DNA from: Paraspadella gotoi
Lineage: Eukaryota; Chaetognatha
DNA: 64,000 bases
Assembly: GCA_051294375.1 (NCBI GenBank)
Contig: CM119269.1
Location: 13,867,166 to 13,931,165 of the forward strand
Reading direction: 5' to 3'
Part shown: in pieces, positions 24,993 through 35,275 of the stretch
Layout of the letters: each line of letters opens with the position of its first letter
Numbering within the stretch: position 1 is the first letter of the stretch
Notes under the pieces: model-generated
Databases searched by the model: none
Seen by the model: the letters and a program-made list of their open reading frames with translations, nothing else
What the model was told of the DNA's origin: nothing
Translations under genes and position numbers: made by a program

Positions 24993-25633
24993 GCGACCCG
25001 CCCGCCCAAACGGATTTTCGCGCCTCGGTGTTTATCTTTTTTTCTTTGGAAGGGGGGCGAGGTCTTTTCTTTTCCTTCGCAATCGGAAATTTTGTTTTAT
25101 GTCCGATTTTATTCTCTTTTTATATCGATTGTTTCTTTGTATGACTCATTTTTGTTGTTGTCGTCGACGTTGTTGTTGTTGGGCGGAGGAAACTTGTTTA
25201 CGATATTGGCCACACAATTCTTATTGCACCAAGTTACGAAATGATACCAGGGGTTTTAGTTCCTTTTAGATCCTTTTTTGGTCTGAGAGAGAGAGATTGA
25301 GNNNNNNNNNNNNNNNNNNNNNNNNNNNNNNNNNNNNNNNNNNNNNNNNNNNNNNNNNNNNNNNNNNNNNNNNNNNNNNNNNNNNNNNNNNNNNNNNNNN
25401 NNNNNNNNNNNNNNNNNNNNNNNNNNNNNNNNNNNNNNNNNNNNNNNNNNNNNNNNNNNNNNNNNNNNNNNNNNNNNNNNNNNNNNNNNNNNNNNNNNNN
25501 NNNNNNNNNNNNNNNNNNNNNNNNNNNNNNNNNNNNNNNNNNNNNNNNNNNNNNNNNNNNNNNNNNNNNNNNNNNNNNNNNNNNNNNNNNNNNNNNNNNN
25601 NNNNNNNNNNNNNNNNNNNNNNNNNNNNNNNNN

Positions 25634-25668
<35 letters not shown>

Positions 25669-26169
25669 AAATTTCTGGAATCTCTCAAAACTGTTAAATC
25701 TGTTTTGTTTCAAAAAATCTTCTTCATTTTTTCGCGTCCAGTTATAAATAGCTGCTTTTGTTTCACGCTGAGTATTATTAAGAACCTTTTTATCGTTCTA
25801 TCATAGAATTTTGTAGAATTCTGGATGTTGACTGTAAAACTAATTTTATACTCTGAGATCGTAAACTCTACATTTGATATACTAGGTCTTTAGAAAAGTA
25901 AAAATTAAATTACATGTGAAATTGATTTGATTTGGCATTTTATGTTTATCTCGTATTAAAAAAGGGAGGATAGAGGATTATCTATTTCTTTCCATACAAA
26001 CGGAGGTTCCATTTATCTTCGCCTCCACGAGCGATTCCACGAGTCCGTTCAAGGATTCACGGATTCACGGAAGAATCAAGCTGCGTCACATTTTCTCACA
26101 ACACACGTGATCAATTTTTTACACATTCGCGTCTTCCCCTTTGAACATCACGGATTCGGTCCAGTTGAC

Positions 26170-26301
<132 letters not shown>

Positions 26302-26660
26302 TATTGTCAGGGTCGATATTTTACGAGTTTCTTCCTTCCTACTTCGGTCGACGCTCTCACCTCGGGGGGAATTCACTCACATCGTCTCACTCACCCGAAC
26401 TCGACTCACTTTCTCACTCCTTCAATTTTTTTTTCGTCGCTGTGAGGCCGAGGGGGCGAAAAAAAATCAATAAATTACAGACACCAGTTTTGATATAGAA
26501 GTCGTAAAAGCGAAGTCAATTTATGAATAGAAATAAGTATTTATCAACCTTGTGTAGTCTACTAGAAGTTCTGTCTATTTCCAGAAGACAACGCTAAGCT
26601 GACTCTCCTCTTCAAATATTCACAAATATGATAAGGGTAATTGATATTTAAAAGTGAATT

Positions 26661-27760
26661 ATCAAAATATTATTACTTTAATGAAATTAAAGAAAACATG
26701 TAATTTTGCTACTTTAAAAGTAAAAAAAAATACTTAAAAATTTCACAAAAAGCTTATTCGATTATTTTTTTATTTTTTTTTTATTCAGAACTAGCTAAAG
26801 TTGTGCCAGCCTAAATATTTATAAATTGTGCTCAGAATAGTGAAATTTTACTGTTTTTATTTAAGTAACAACTGGAACATAAAGCATGCACTTTTAAAAA
26901 AACATTTTTTTGCAGAGATCGAGATTGAAATAGGGCAACAACAATACAGATCGTTTCTTTGATTTAGTCTCTTTTTGCAAATGAAATGAACCCTAAAGAC
27001 TAAAGAGTCCATTTCGGGGTCGGAATTATTTTAGAATAATAAATATTGAAATTGCTTCTAAAAATCGACGTCAACTTTACAATATTGAACATTGAAAGAA
27101 AACACTTGAATAAATATGTTAGGTTTAAGACATTTATAACAAAAATCCAATCAAATTATTAACTTATATTCAATTTATTTTATTTGCATTAAATAAATTC
27201 ACAGTTGGGCTTTGAACAGAACTAGTAATAAAAAAATATTAGTAACTTTTTTATTTAACTATTACTACCAATTATGTTGTGACATTAACTTTATGAAAAA
27301 ACTATTGTGAGCGCGAAAAGTTGAAAAAGTCACGTTTTTTTTAAGTTACCCCTCTTTCCAGCATTATATTTCAAATAGATTTATAAATATTGTTTTTACT
27401 AATTTTCGCGCTAAGATTTTTATAAATTTTGTGATTTAACAAAATAAGATAGAAAAAAATTTAAAAATATAATTCTGACATAATGAAGAAAAAATGTCAT
27501 TAATTAAGAGCCAGGCAATGTTGAATTAGTACACTGAATAAAAAAAGACTTGTTCCAGTTTGTTTGATGGTGAGTGGTAAGCAAGATTGTCACGTGGTAA
27601 GCAAGATTGTCATGTTATCAGTTGGAATCATCACAGAAAAATATTGCATGAATAAATAGCGACGCACGCTTTTCATCTCCTCGGCAAGGATTAAATGCGA
27701 AAGATGAAATGCCTAATTCGCAATATAAACATTTTTCAAATTTAAATAAATGTCGTCCAT
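26661..27760. other. AT-rich intergenic DNA downstream of the GT17 gene
   Basis: No exon recognised. A two-unit direct repeat of GTGGTAAGCAAGATTGTCA occurs at about 27,575-27,620. Confidence 0.55.
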
Positions 27761-27766
27761 TTTATT
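27761..27766 (-). terminator. Candidate poly-A signal of the GT17 gene
   Basis: AATAAA on the minus strand, about 340 nt downstream of the stop codon at 28,102-28,104. It is the nearest canonical signal noted. Confidence 0.4.
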
Positions 27767-28101
27767 CCGAAAAGTTAAAATGTTTGAACAATACGAGGAC
27801 AAGTTTGCGACATTATCTTTTCGTCTTATCATCTCTGGTGCGTGAATGATGCAACCAGTTGACTGGCAGGAGCCGCAGGACAACTCTCTTTGACTTTGAA
27901 GTTGCTGCGTGAAGAAACTCCATAAGACTCTTGGTTGTCGGTCGGTCGGTTTGTTAGTCCATCTATCTGTCCGTAATTTTAAATTATGGGATTACGTGAA
28001 AAGTGAATTAGACGCAACACTATGGAATTGCCGTTCTTAGTTTTTTAGTTCGCTCCGTAGAATCATTTTAGTAGTGAAAAAGCTGCAACAAGAAACTTTC
28101 G

Positions 28102-28157
28102 TTAAAGCAATTGCATTTGGACGCTTTCGCTGCGACCGCCGCCGACGCCGCCGCCGC

Positions 28158-28190
<33 letters not shown>

Positions 28191-28517
28191 CTCGATTCAC
28201 GACGAGATACGCCAGCCTGTCCTTATTCTTCCGAAGCCATTTGGGGCAAAAATTGTGGGCGTTGTTTTCGTCGTGGTCGTCGTCGTTTTCGTCGTCATCG
28301 TCATCGTCCTCCAAGCGTCGGGCAACGACGTTGAGCGGATAACCGTCGAAGTAACTTCCGGTGGATACGAGACTCGCGATGTAGGTGAGGTTGAGCTTCT
28401 CTGGAAAGTCGCCCCATCGAGGAAAGTCCCCGTTCATGGCCGAGGTAAGTTTGGTTCGAATGCCGACGGGGGAGAAGCACCAGCTGCAGTGCCAGCCGGC
28501 TGGGTGGGATTCGGTGC
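28102..28517 (-). CDS. MGAT3-like: GT17 exon 7: catalytic domain end, stop codon
   Basis: The acceptor is CCAAAAAG before GCACCGAATCC; stop TAA is at 28,104-28,102. It encodes (G)TESHPAGWHCSWCFSPVG, then AMNGDFPRWGDFPEK, NLTYIASLV and a YFDGYPL segment, the most conserved part of the family. Two microsatellites are translated. GAC/GAT triplets give LEDDDDDDENDDDHDENN in the loop before the conserved (A)PKYLLKN-like block (here CPKWLRKNKDRLAYLV). A GCC array gives a polyglycine tail before the ending RSESVQMQLL. Confidence 0.92.
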
Positions 28518-28567
28518 CTTTTTGGAGAGAGGGGAGAGAGAAAGGGGTTAAAGAGAGAGGAGAAGAG

Positions 28568-28637
<70 letters not shown>

Positions 28638-29868
28638 CTTTCAACATTCTCCATCCCCCACCTATCGTCCAATCGAAGTAAATCTTCTTTTGCCGCAAGA
28701 GAGCGTTACGTTTGACGACTTCGGCCGAGTTTCCTTTCCTCAACTCGGCGGCGTCGAATCTGTAGACGTACTTGAAGGTGGCCATCGAGGCGCCGACGGT
28801 CAGCGTCGTCCCTTCAGTCTTTTCCCAGAAGAATCCGTACATGTTCCACCTGAGGAAAGACAAAAATAGAAAAGACTGTTTGGCTCGGTGGGTTCCCATT
28901 TTTTCTGTCTCAACTATTTACCAGTAACGTAACAGGTAATTCTACCGTCAATCATTTTTCTACTTTATCAACCCTTCCCCGCCTACCCTGAACCAATATA
29001 GCGGTCCTTGCTCACCTGGCAATAGTCAAATCTTTTTGTCAACCTATTTGTAGCAATTTTTTTCTTGTTCAATCTTCTTTCAACCTACCCTGTTCTAAAG
29101 TATCGCAGCTTAAACGGCATCACTTTAACAATAGGTTTTATACCTATCCTACCCAGCTTTAACGGCATGTAACCAGATCATTTTTTCCCACCCACCCTAT
29201 ACCAATCGCGACTTAAACAGTATTGCTCGGTAAAACACTTTCCAATTTACCCAGTACTGGTATCACAGTTTGATGAGAATTTTTAGGTTAATCTCATTCC
29301 TGCCAACATTGTACCATTATCGCAACTTGAAACGCATGGGTCTGTTAATTTCATTCCCGCGCACCCTGTACCTGTATCGCAGCTTGAAATGAAGCTTTTC
29401 GTCAATGTTTTTCCCGTCGACCCAATACCAGTAACACGGTTTTACTGCCCGCACTCTACCGGAATCGCAGCTTAAAAGGTCTGTCTTTGACCAACTCGTT
29501 CCGGCCCACCCTGTACCACTATCACGGTTGTTCTGCTCACCCTGTACCGGTATCTCAGCTCGAAAGGCACTTTATAATCATACTGGTTTTCGACAACCCT
29601 GTACCGGTATCTCAGCTTGAACGGCTCCGGGAATCCGTCGTAATTCTTGAGAAACGCGATGGTCTCCTTCCTCGGGATCTCGTCGGCGTCGCTGACCAGG
29701 AAGAGATCGTCCGGACGCGTTCCCTTCAAAGCCTTCGCCGCCTCCACGCCCATGAAAGTCCTCATGTAGTCGACGGCGATCCACCCGTTGTCTCGTCCAC
29801 GGAAAGCGGTGGGGGGGAAGGGTGGTTGTTGGCAGTCTCTCTCTCTCTCTCTCTCTCCTCTCTCTCTT

Positions 29869-29923
<55 letters not shown>

Positions 29924-32486
29924 CGAGCAGTTAAAAACCGACCTTATTTGACCCTAATCTCCGTCTCATTCGCCCCGATCCCACTCCGCTCCCCATCCCC
30001 CAAAAACCTGCAGCACGTAGAGGATCTTTCCGACGAAGGGTTGGAGGAATCCTCCCCTCCTCCTCATCTCCGTGAGGAATCTCAGAGGCTTCGAGTCTCC
30101 GTAGTTGGAGAAGTTGGACTCGGCGAGGACGAAGACATCGACGACCTCGTTGAGCTCGCGGAGGCGAATCTCGGTCAGGTCGAACTCGTGGTTGACGTTC
30201 ACCGCGTAGATGATCCGACGAGGACGCAGCCGACGCCGCAGGAGAACGGGGCGCGGAGCAGCGGCGAAGTGGACGGCGGCGGGGACGCCGCAGTCGAGGC
30301 CGAAGAAGCCGGGGAGGCAGTTGCAGACGCGTGTAGGGATTAGGGGGTCTGAGAAAGTGGAGAGTGAAGATGAGTAAGAGAAAAATGGTAATATTACCAT
30401 CTAGGATAAAAGTATATCACATTTTTATTAGAGGACATCTACTCAAAAACTTGTTTGATTTGAAAAAAATTAGAATATTTCCCAATCTAATATACTAAAT
30501 ATTTTATTTTATTATTTTACTATATATTTTTACATGTTTTGTATATTTTTTATTGAATAAATAAAATTTTCAACAATTATGTGATATACTTTTTTCCTAA
30601 ATAGTAATGGAAATATAAATGGTGATGGAAATGGAAAGTGTAATCGAAATGGAAATTGTAATGGAAATGGTATTGGAAATGGAAATGGAAATGGAAAGAG
30701 AAAAGGGAAAAGTAAGGGAAAGTATAGGATTAAAAGTGAAGGAAAAGGAAAAGGGTAAAAAGGGTAAAAAGGGTTAAAAGGGTTGATTGACGAGAGGAAA
30801 AATATATTTTGTAGGTTTTATTTTTAAATTTTTGTTTAATTTTAACTTATGCATGAGACATTTCTTCAACTATTAAATTAAAATAAAGTTAAGTGTCGAA
30901 AAACTTTATAAACCAACCTGTAGAATTAAGCTCCGTTTGGTTCTCTGCCCTTACTCTCGCGGGATCAAGCTGTAATTCTTCGGTGGAGATTCGAGACTCC
31001 GTCCTGCTTTTTTCAGTCCCTGCCGCCGCTGCTCCTGCCGCCACAGCTCCTGTCGCTCCCACCGCTTCGTTCAATTCTTTTCCCGCCGCCCTCGCCGCTT
31101 CCGTCACCCCCGCCGCCGCCTCCTGCACCCCGATCACCCCCGTAACCCCCGCCGCCCGTCTTAGCCTCTCCACCACCGGCTCCGCCTTCACGACTCCGTC
31201 CACGAAACACGTGACGTTCTCCTCGAAGTCTTTAAAGTAGACGGCGTCGTCGTCGCGAAGGAAGAAGGCGCCGAAAGGGGCGTGGCCCGGCGTTGGCGGC
31301 GACGAAGACGGCGTGGCGGAGAAGGCGGCGTCATCGGCGGCGGAAAGGGCGGAAGCGACGCCGGTAGCGGAGAGGACGGGTTCCGGAGGCGGCGCGGAAT
31401 CGGAAGCGGCGTCGTTCGATTCCGGCGACGAGAGAATCGGCGAATCCGGTCGCTCCTCTTCCTCTCCTTCTGTTGATGGTGTATTGTGTCGTCTTCGTCG
31501 TCGTCGTCGTCGCTCTCGTGGTTAGCTGGAAAGTGGGGGGGCAATAGAAGGAAGGAAGGAAGGAAGGAAGGAAGGAAGGAAGGAAGGAAGGAAGGAAGGA
31601 GGAAGGAAGGGAAGGAAGAGAAGGAAGGAAGAAAAGGAGGAAAGAAGAAGAAAGAAAGAAAGGAAAAATGGAGAAGATCGAGACTTTTACCCCAGATCTT
31701 TTCGCTGACCAAAATATAACGGACCTAAATTGACCTTTTCTTTTACTTCTTCAATCACCTTTTCTCTGACCATTTTCCTCACTCTTCTAATCATTTACTG
31801 ACCATTTCTTTAACCTTACCCACTGACCCTTGTCCCTGACAAAATTGACCATTTTTCACCGACTTTTTTCACTGACCTGCCTCTCTGACCATTTCACTGA
31901 CCTCTCTACTGACTTTTCTCACTGACCATTCCTACTGACCATTCCATTAAAATTTCCCACTGACTTTTTCTTATGACTTTTCTCAATAACCGTTTCACTG
32001 ACCTTTCCACTGACCTTTGACCTCTCGGTATCCCATGTGCGACGACATGACGTAGATGAGCATCGCGATTTGGACGCCGATGAAGAAAAGAATCCCGAGG
32101 GTGGAGAGTCGTCTCGTGTGCCATGACTGTAATCGGAAACAATCATTAAATCAATCATTTATTTAATCAATCAATCAATCAATCATTTAATCATTTAATG
32201 AATCGTTCAATAAATCATTCACCTGATCATTAAATCAGTTATTAAATCAATCTTTCAATTAATTAAACAATCAATCAATCTTTCAATCTTCCAACATTCA
32301 ATTAATCATTTCGAGCAATCAATCATCTATCATTCAAACGTTAATTCAATCATTCGGTTCATTGCTTGATTAATCACTAATTTTATCTCTCGTGAGCGTT
32401 TCACCTTGGCTGCGGTCATGTTCCAAGGCTTTAGCCTCATTCGTCTTCAGCGGAGTTCGTTCCAATTTCGACGCGAGGATTTTGAT
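28102..32486 (-). CDS. MGAT3-like: GnT-III-like beta-1,4-mannosyl-glycoprotein 4-beta-N-acetylglucosaminyltransferase (GT17), copy A
   Basis: Seven coding exons on the minus strand: 32,440-32,405; 32,126-32,015; 31,525-30,918; 30,348-30,008; 29,810-29,605; 28,849-28,662; 28,517-28,102. They total 1,907 nt, one short of 636 codons, because exon 3 lacks one base. The protein would be a type II Golgi membrane enzyme. In order it has a short cytosolic tail, a signal anchor (LGILFFIGVQIAMLIYVM), an Ala/Gly-rich stem, an EGF-like motif (VCNCLPGFFGLDCG) and the GT17 catalytic domain. Family hallmarks seen are NHEFDLTEIRLRELNEVVDV, SDADEIPRKETIAFLKNYDG, MYGFFWEKT, AGWHCSWCF and NGDFPRWGD. Family members add a bisecting GlcNAc from UDP-GlcNAc to the core beta-mannose of N-glycans. 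It is somewhat longer than vertebrate MGAT3 (about 530 residues), mainly through the stem and repeat-coded insertions. The identification is firm; bisecting activity in this animal is inferred. Confidence 0.93.
28536..28636. repeat. (GA)n microsatellite in intron 6
   Basis: Fills most of the 144-nt intron between exons 6 and 7. On the minus strand it serves as the polypyrimidine-rich (TC)n stretch upstream of the exon 7 acceptor. Confidence 0.9.
28662..28849 (-). CDS. MGAT3-like: GT17 exon 6
   Basis: The acceptor is TTTCCTCAG before GTGGAACATG; the donor is ACGATAG then GTGGGG. It encodes WNMYGFFWEKTEG, then FKYVYRFDAAELRKG, and ends IYFDWTIG. The phases join both neighbours: CG plus G at the 5' end gives Arg before WNMY, and G plus GC at the 3' end gives Gly before TESHPAGW. 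The GFFW motif is diagnostic of GT17. Confidence 0.9.
28985..29622 (-). repeat. Intron 5: tandem array derived from the end of exon 5 and its 5' splice site
   Basis: On the minus strand the exon 5 end reads TTCAAGCTGAGATACCG, then GTACAGGGT. Similar blocks recur downstream about every 50-60 nt through the intron: near 29,540-29,567, 29,505-29,527, 29,449-29,474, 29,418-29,442, 29,366-29,391, 29,305-29,332, 29,249-29,275, 29,190-29,216, 29,088-29,115 and 28,985-29,010. The first repeat is near-perfect and lies exactly 57 nt (19 codons) from the real junction with no stop between. Later units decay gradually. Copies B and C carry the same array. Confidence 0.85.
29605..29810 (-). CDS. MGAT3-like: GT17 exon 5: DADE motif
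   Basis: Encodes GRDNGWIAVDYMRTFMGVEA, then GTRPDDLFLVSDADEIPRKE and FLKNYDGFPEPFKLRY. The acidic DADE motif is the probable metal/UDP-GlcNAc site of the family. The donor is GATACCG then GTACAG; this placement gives KLRYR joined to WNMYGFFW in the correct phase. In copy A the acceptor AG is not visible, but copies B and C show CCAAAAG immediately before ACCGCC. Copy A therefore seems to have lost a few bases there. Confidence 0.88.
29841..29925. repeat. (TC)n microsatellite in intron 4
   Basis: CT dinucleotides with a few TTCT interruptions. Confidence 0.9.
30008..30348 (-). CDS. MGAT3-like: GT17 exon 4: EGF-like motif and start of catalytic domain
   Basis: The acceptor is CTTTCTCAG before ACCCCCTAATCC; the donor is GTGCTGCAG then GTTTTT. 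It encodes DPLIPTRVCNCLPGFFGLDC, then RRIIYAVNVNHEFDL, LRELNEVVDVFVLAESNFSN, YGDSKPLRFL and GKILYVLQ. The C-x-C-x4-GF-x-G-x-DCG pattern is EGF-like. AESNF..YG.SKPLRF is a strong GT17 signature. Length 341 nt fits phase 1 in and phase 0 out. Confidence 0.92.
30600..30790. repeat. GGAAAT / AAAAGGGT minisatellite in intron 3
   Basis: GGAAATGGAAATGG-type hexamers pass into GGGTAAAAAGGGTTAAAA units. Copies B and C have the same array near 40,137-40,312 and 50,095-50,270. Confidence 0.8.
30918..31525 (-). CDS. MGAT3-like: GT17 exon 3: stem region (one-base frame error)
   Basis: The acceptor is CCACTTTCCAG before CTAACCACGAG; the donor is AATTCTACAG then GTTGGT. The 3' part reads GAFFLRDDDAVYFKDFEENV, then TCFVDGVVKAEP, a long Ala/Gly-rich helix-like stem, and NQTELNST, which joins DPLIPTR in phase. 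The frame set by exon 2 and the acceptor (ANHESDDDDDEDD) does not connect to it. The exon is 608 nt where a multiple of three is needed, so one base is missing near the (GAC)n start. Several N-glycosylation sequons (NVT, NQT, NST) fit a lumenal stem. Confidence 0.8.
31548..31665. repeat. (GGAA)n microsatellite in intron 2
   Basis: GAAG tetranucleotides, near-perfect for 60 nt, then degenerate. Also at 41,100-41,165 and 51,058-51,125. Confidence 0.95.
31728..32020 (-). repeat. Intron 2: array of GGTCAGTGA-like 5' splice-site copies
   Basis: On the minus strand the donor of exon 2 is GTCAAAG then GTCAGTGG, immediately followed by AAAGGTCAGTGAAA. GGTCA recurs at least 13 times in 300 nt, usually as GGTCAGT or GGTCAGA after A- or G-rich sequence. 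The intron therefore looks built from degenerate copies of its own 5' splice site. Confidence 0.75.
32015..32126 (-). CDS. MGAT3-like: GT17 exon 2: signal anchor
   Basis: The acceptor is CGATTACAG before TCATGGCAC; the donor is GTCAAAG then GTCAGT. It encodes SWHTRRLST, then LGILFFIGVQIAMLIYVM and SSHMGYREVK. Basic residues followed by about 18 hydrophobic residues are typical of the single type II membrane anchor of Golgi glycosyltransferases. Length 112 nt fits phase 0 in and phase 1 out. Confidence 0.85.
32158..32385. repeat. AATGATTGATT array in intron 1
   Basis: Degenerate repeats of ATCAATCATTTA (plus strand) fill most of intron 1. Confidence 0.8.
32405..32486 (-). CDS. MGAT3-like: GT17 exon 1: start codon
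   Basis: The acceptor is TACTTGTAG before ATCAAAATCC at 32,486; the donor is GCAGCCAAG then GTGAAA. The coding part is 32,440-32,405, MRLKPWNMTAAK, with an in-frame TGA three codons upstream of the first ATG. The second ATG (codon 8, context AACATGA) has the better initiation context and could also be used. This gives a short cytosolic tail before the anchor in exon 2. Confidence 0.75.
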
Positions 32487-32943
32487 CTACAAGTATTAGT
32501 AATATTAAGTATAAATGTTTTATCGCGTAATTAATCAAGTTCCTTTAAAACGAAACGTTTACATACAAATAAAAAAGGATTTTTTTGTTATTACTGATGA
32601 CTACGATGTATTTCTTGAATTGATATCCGACATATCTGTGATACATAAAAGTCTACGAATAGTTAAGCTGAATGACTCTTCCTCTTAAGAACACATAAAT
32701 GTATAATATGGATTTACAAAATTTGCGGGGAAATACGTGACTTGAAAGCAAATTATAAAACTAGTTGAGGAAATAGTTCATTTTAACTAAAACCCGATTT
32801 AATAAGACAAAACAACGGTTTTGATATTGGATAGCGAACCTTTGCCCCCCCCCTTAAGAAAAACAAAACATTATATTCTCAGTGTAAATTTTGAAATATC
32901 TTTTTATTTCATGATGAAACTTATTTCACTGTAATATTTTTAC

Positions 32944-33023
32944 CTGCCGTCGGCAAAATGTACTTTGCGGCTTGCACTTCTTCTTAATTTGATCAATTTG
33001 CACTCAGTTGACTAGTATACCAC
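32944..33023 (-). other. Candidate 5' UTR exon of the GT17 gene
   Basis: An 80-nt segment bounded on the minus strand by TTTTCTTTTCAG before GTGGTATAC and by GACGGCAG then GTAAAA, both good splice sites. It lies upstream of exon 1 and has no useful start codon. It is inferred from splice signals only. Confidence 0.45.
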
Positions 33024-33154
33024 CTGAAAAGAAAAAAAATATTATTTACGTCGTTTCTGCGTTGTTTTTTTTTCACGCTGTCAAGTCATATATGGGCATT
33101 ATTACTATATTGGTCGAATTAAAACGATGTATTCACCAATGTCCATAAAAAGAG

Positions 33155-35275
33155 ATGGAATCTTTTGGATGGAAGAACGCATCACGACGAGTAATCACTA
33201 CAGCAGCCACTTCAGCTGCCTCAGGGAAGACCGCAGCGTCAGCGGGGGACGCGGCGACGGCCGCGGGACAGAAGATGCTACTCGCGTGCGATGAAGACTT
33301 GCACGTGAGGGTAGTGAGAAAACAAAAGGTGCAGCAGATGAAAAGAAAAAGACGTTAGATGGCGCTTTTTGATATTTTCTAATTTTCAACAAAAAAAATT
33401 CCAATCGATTCATTCGGAAAAAAATAGAAAAAAAAATCTAAGTAAAGAATAATAACATACAATGAATATTTTTGTTTTTGTTTGTTTTTTTTTGTTTTTA
33501 TAATTCGAGATTGTTTTGTAAGAAAAACTTTCAACGTTTAATTATGATAAACATGTTATAAATTTGTTCTAACAAATTTTGAAAATTTCACATTCCACCC
33601 TTAAAATATTAAATAAATAAATGAAAATAAATGAATTCTTTAAGACCATTTTATCGCCTTTTTAACTATAGCTTGCAGTTTTAAACTGACATTTAAAATT
33701 TATATCTCTTCAAGTTGAAGTTCAACGCAAAAGGAATAATTCTTCTATGCTCCTTTGTTAAATAAGAGCGTTTTTTCAGAATTTGTGTGACACCTATCGA
33801 CACGATTCTGGAACCTACTGAATGAGTCTTCTGTTTTTAAATGATTATGTCTCAAAATGCGTTAATGATTCATTGTCGAATATTCTTAATTTTTTGATGA
33901 AATCTTCAGTTAAAAAAAAGTTTTAAGAAATTTAAATCACTTTATAGATATCGCTCGTAAAATTTTAAATTTGACATAAATTAATAAGTCTGAGAATAAA
34001 ATGACTAAAATGGTTGAGAAACCGGATTTTGATATCTCCGTCAACACCGCGGTTAAAGTCTATCAAGTAAATCCGGATACATAATTAACCTGCATATAAA
34101 ATAATGAAGACCTGTTATAAATATAGCTCTTTGACAGGGATTTGGAAAGCTACCACAGTTGAACAGCGTGAAGGCCTCGCAATACGACATCAGACCATCC
34201 GTCAGATGCAACTGGGGTTCGTCAGAGTGATTATCGTAGATCTTTTAAGATGTTTAATAATCGATAGATATCTACTGATTGCGTATTTGATCGATTGATT
34301 GATTAGATGAGTGATTGATCCATGTCTTTATTATCCTAAAATTCAATAGGCTTACTAGCAATGAAAAAGCGTCAATGGGCCTGCGAAGAAAGATACAAAA
34401 CGATTAACATTGGCAACTTGTCCACTTACAGGCAAATAATACAAATGAAAAAAAAATCACTTACTGAAATAATACAAACTTAATAATAATTTACTCGATG
34501 TTGAATAAACTTATTAAGCTCTCCGACCCCTGCCGGTCAAATTCACGGTTCTCCCCCCCTTTTTCGCAGGGAGTCCTACTGCCCCGCGACGTCCCTCTCC
34601 CCCGCCCCGTGCTTTCCCTTCGAGCCTTACGTCATGGAATGTCCCATCATCGACGAGAGTCGATACGAGAAGAAGCCGCCGAGACCGCCTTGCGCGCCCA
34701 AAGGTAGAGAGATGGGATGTGGGGACAGAGATTGACCCTATGGGCTTGTTAGAGTGGTCACTGGTCAAGGTTAGGGTCTCGAGGTTAGGGTGTTAAGGTT
34801 GCCGACGTTTAGAGAAGTCAGGTCGTTAAGATTTACGCTTTGAGAGATTTAAGGGTGTCAAGATTTAGGCTTTTCACGTGGTCAGCGAGTTAAAGTTGAC
34901 GAAGTGTGCGAGTTTAGAGTTTTACAGTTGACTATGCGAGCATGGTCAGAGTTCAGTGTGTTAAGGTTAACGCAAGGTTGAGCTATGTTCAGTGGGTTAA
35001 AGATCGAGACTAGGAGTTAGGCCAGGGGGAATAGTAATTGATTAAGTGGTTTCGAATCGTTTTAACGACTCCACGAAACCCATCCCCCCCACGACAACCC
35101 CCCTTAAATACAGAGTTGATCCCCGAGCGTCGCCCCGACACCCAACTCGACATCCTCCTGCTCTCGAAGGACATCACGGATCCATGCGATCCGCCCGGCG
35201 CCTTCAGGATCGGCAGGACGATCGACAGCGTCAGGACGTATCAGGACCGGCAGAGCGCGCCGCAGCCGAATCTCG

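Noticed and set aside
27575-27620. Two-unit repeat considered as a CRISPR-like or satellite start
   Set aside because: Only two direct copies without spacers.
31188-31712. 174-codon minus-strand frame over GT17 exon 3
   Set aside because: It runs through the intron 2 GGAA repeat and the wrong frame of exon 3. The conserved TCFVDG and NQTELNST segments lie in another frame that splices correctly.
31906-32158. 78- and 79-codon minus-strand frames over GT17 exon 2
   Set aside because: The third frame encodes the hydrophobic signal anchor and matches the splice phases; these two do not.
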